A stretch of DNA of 23,346 bases from Gp6-AA40 sp035647075 (GTDB lineage Bacteria > Acidobacteriota > Vicinamibacteria > Vicinamibacterales > UBA2999): positions 1-23,346 of the forward strand of contig DASROF010000013.1 in NCBI GenBank assembly GCA_035647075.1, in the 5' to 3' direction. The position numbers and the translations under genes were made by a program. Shown piece by piece: positions 21,628 to 23,346 of this stretch (positions are counted from its first letter, which is position 1; each line of letters opens with the position of its first letter). Under the pieces are notes generated by a model. The model saw only the letters and a list, made by a program, of their open reading frames with translations, was not told the origin of the DNA and ran no database searches.

Positions 21628-23340
21628 TCAGGCCACTTGAAGCTTGTGCTCATCGACGAGCACGTCAATCAGCGAGTCGATCTCGGAGGCAATAAGCGCG
21701 GCGGCGGATTCCGCGAGATCCTCGGAATCCGGGTTTGTGTATTCGTTGGTCAACTGCTCGAGCTGCGCCAGGCCAGCTGGTGTCGGCCGCGGCACGTGCT
21801 TCCAGACCCTCTCGAAGTACGCACCGACATTCAGGTTGCTCGCCATGATGCCGGGGTCATTGATGTTGTCTACCGACTGCTGCACCGCGCGAAGGATGAT
21901 GGGCAGGTATTTGTCGTCGAGATGCGAGTCGCCTTTAAGGAGCCACGAGTTGTCGCCCGCGTCATTCGTGACCTCCACGCCCGTCTCGTTGAGATAGCCG
22001 TGGAGCGCGTCCACCGCAAAGTTGGCGACCCGATCGGGTTCCTGCTCGGCGGCCTTGATCAGGAGCTTTCCGAGCATCCCGGCACTGTCGATGTTCGGAT
22101 GCCATTTCAGGCACAAGCCCCACGCGCACACTGGATAGTCGGCGGTCTCGTGCGCGCTGAACCGCTGCGCGACCTTTCCCTTCGTCCAGGCTTTCTCTGC
22201 GACACGCTTGAAGAAGCTCTCGCCCTTCCCCGTCAGGCTGCTGCTGCCCTTCATGAACTTGGATTTGAACAGTGCGACGGTGAATTCCTTGTTGATGAGG
22301 TGGCCCGAGGCAAAGGCATCCGTCAAAAAGTGATCACCGAAGGCGTTGATCGTCAGAGGCCGTTCGAAGAAGTGGGACTGATTCGGTGCGGCGAGGAAGA
22401 TGCGCTGGGCCTCCTTGATCGCGCGCGCGTGGTGCTCCTGCCACCTCGATTTGTTGTCGCCCTGCTGGCGCTTTGCACGCCCGAGCGCAGTCCTGGGGAA
22501 CAGCAGGTTCGGCGAAAAGTGCTCGTAGTTCTTATCTGCAAGCTTGAGATACCGCTTCCCCGTGACGCGCTGCCACTTGTCCGTCCCCACTTTCTCGGCC
22601 GACCGATTCGTGAAATACGCGGTGTCCTGTTCTATCAGCGCCTTCAGTTCCTTCAGCTCGGCTGGATCGGCCTTGAGCAGGTCGTCGACATCCGCGTAGA
22701 AATCGCCCATGGCGATGAGCTGTCCGTACGAGAACGACACGCCTTCACCACGCCCCACGCGGAAACGGTCCGGATAGAGATCGCTCCCGAACCGGACGTG
22801 TTCGCCGGTGGAGTAGAACGGGCGGCTATATCCGTCAGTGCTTTGGGCTGCCGCCACCGGCGGCGTGCGAATCTCGTCCAGGTCGCGCAGGAACTCCTCA
22901 TTGCCCACTTCCGCTGACGCCTTTGCCGCGGGGGTCTGACCGGCCTTGGCGTTCCCGGCCTTGCGGGCGGCGGCGACGCGCTCCTGCCGATCCGAGGTCG
23001 CATCGAAGTCCGCAAACCGGTTCTCGAGATCGATGCTGCCCAGGTCGTACGCGTTCGCGTACTGCATGCTCTGCGCGATGCGGTCGAAGATCGCCTGCTC
23101 GTTTTTCGCGTCAGGAAGCGGGCGGTCCGGCGGTGCGGATGGCCCCTTGTCCACCGTCTTCTTCGTGGACGGATCGAACACCTTCTGGCCCATCAGGATC
23201 GACTGCATGTCGGCCAGGAAATCGTGTTCGGTCGCACTCGACGCCGTCGCGCGCTCGGGCGGGAGCACCTCCGGTTGCAGGACTCGTGATGTCTCGGGCG
23301 GTGCGGGCGGCGGAGGCATGGCCGGAGCGCTCGGCGACAT
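21628..23340 (-). CDS. Phospholipase C/S1-P1 nuclease-like metal-site protein
   Basis: 570 residues from the ATG at 23340; only six bases upstream are visible, the frame is open there, and the true start may lie beyond the window. Residues 1-30 are Pro-rich; the N-terminal part also has IFDRIAQSMQYANAYDLGSI (84-103). The middle has VSFSYGQLIAMGDFYADVDD (201-220) and ADKNYEHFSPN (His274). A strong metal-like pattern is FGDHFLTDAFASGHL: His337, Asp341, His347. The H-x3-D-x5-H spacing matches B. cereus phospholipase C (His118, Asp122, His128) and P1-type nucleases. Other family residues (the later His and Glu) are not evident, so the assignment is tentative. It heads the visible operon and lies two bases from the triple-hydrolase gene. 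Confidence 0.75.
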   Translation of the reverse strand: MSPSAPAMPPPPAPPETSRVLQPEVLPPERATASSATEHDFLADMQSILMGQKVFDPSTKKTVDKGPSAPPDRPLPDAKNEQAIFDRIAQSMQYANAYDLGSIDLENRFADFDATSDRQERVAAARKAGNAKAGQTPAAKASAEVGNEEFLRDLDEIRTPPVAAAQSTDGYSRPFYSTGEHVRFGSDLYPDRFRVGRGEGVSFSYGQLIAMGDFYADVDDLLKADPAELKELKALIEQDTAYFTNRSAEKVGTDKWQRVTGKRYLKLADKNYEHFSPNLLFPRTALGRAKRQQGDNKSRWQEHHARAIKEAQRIFLAAPNQSHFFERPLTINAFGDHFLTDAFASGHLINKEFTVALFKSKFMKGSSSLTGKGESFFKRVAEKAWTKGKVAQRFSAHETADYPVCAWGLCLKWHPNIDSAGMLGKLLIKAAEQEPDRVANFAVDALHGYLNETGVEVTNDAGDNSWLLKGDSHLDDKYLPIILRAVQQSVDNINDPGIMASNLNVGAYFERVWKHVPRPTPAGLAQLEQLTNEYTNPDSEDLAESAAALIASEIDSLIDVLVDEHKLQVA

Positions 23341-23346
23341 CGACGG

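Noticed and set aside
21637..22917. Long plus-strand open frame of 426 codons opposite the phospholipase-like gene
   Set aside because: It is antisense to a gene with a clear motif pattern and packed operon position, has no recognisable domain, and is a common by-product of high-GC sequence.
15293..23340. Claim that the seven-gene set is a cargo of a contractile injection system or a phage lysis cassette
   Set aside because: No sheath, tube, baseplate, spike, holin or tail genes are visible in the window; only the flanking sequence could decide.
1..23346. tRNA, rRNA, CRISPR arrays, insertion sequences and riboswitches
   Set aside because: None were seen: no transposase-like reading frame, no regular repeat-spacer array and no recognisable tRNA or rRNA stretch.

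Overview
The window looks like chromosomal DNA of a soil-type Acidobacteriota, most likely near the Vicinamibacterales. This rests on gene content, not on a marker gene: a TIGR03435-family secreted protein, a DUF6152 protein next to a 'HPDLTGNW' family protein, paired DUF1592/DUF1588/DUF1585 proteins, a secreted PQQ beta-propeller enzyme, and a high-GC, densely packed layout. I see no tRNA, rRNA, CRISPR array, insertion sequence or phage structural gene.

Layout. (1) 1-1964, plus strand: the 3' part of a secreted 'HPDLTGNW' family protein, then a DUF6152 protein, separated by a degenerate CACGAAG repeat. (2) 2058-9016, minus strand: a probable co-transcribed set, in transcription order histidine kinase, OmpR-type regulator, a TPR-DUF1592 fusion, a diheme-type DUF1592 protein, a small ECF sigma factor and a pirin. 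(3) 9017-9468: no intact gene; it holds the broken C-terminal end of an M13 metallopeptidase. (4) 9469-12237: RidA-like protein, metallophosphoesterase, TIGR03435 protein, a small secreted protein and a 62-residue acidic protein. (5) 12288-15292: a Cax-type cation/proton antiporter divergent from a PQQ beta-propeller dehydrogenase. (6) 15293-23340, minus strand: seven tightly packed genes, most joined by 4-base start/stop overlaps.

The most unusual part is the head of region 6. A 570-residue protein carries a His-x3-Asp-x5-His metal-site pattern like zinc phospholipase C and S1/P1 nucleases. Two bases later begins a 946-residue protein that joins three hydrolase-like modules: a clan-CD (caspase-like) His/Cys domain, a GH24 phage-type muramidase and a C70/AvrRpt2-like papain-fold protease. 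Neither visible N-terminus looks like a Sec signal peptide. They are chained to an aldo/keto reductase, a bicupin, a single cupin, a four-helix membrane protein and an NTF2-like protein. A lytic or effector-like module is a reasonable inference, but its target, delivery route and link to the small-molecule enzymes cannot be read from the sequence.

Region 2 is the second point of interest: a two-component system is translationally coupled to a DUF1592 protein whose usual N-terminal heme domain is replaced by a TPR-like segment, followed by a normal two-heme paralogue and a sigma factor. This suggests regulated production of a periplasmic redox pair.
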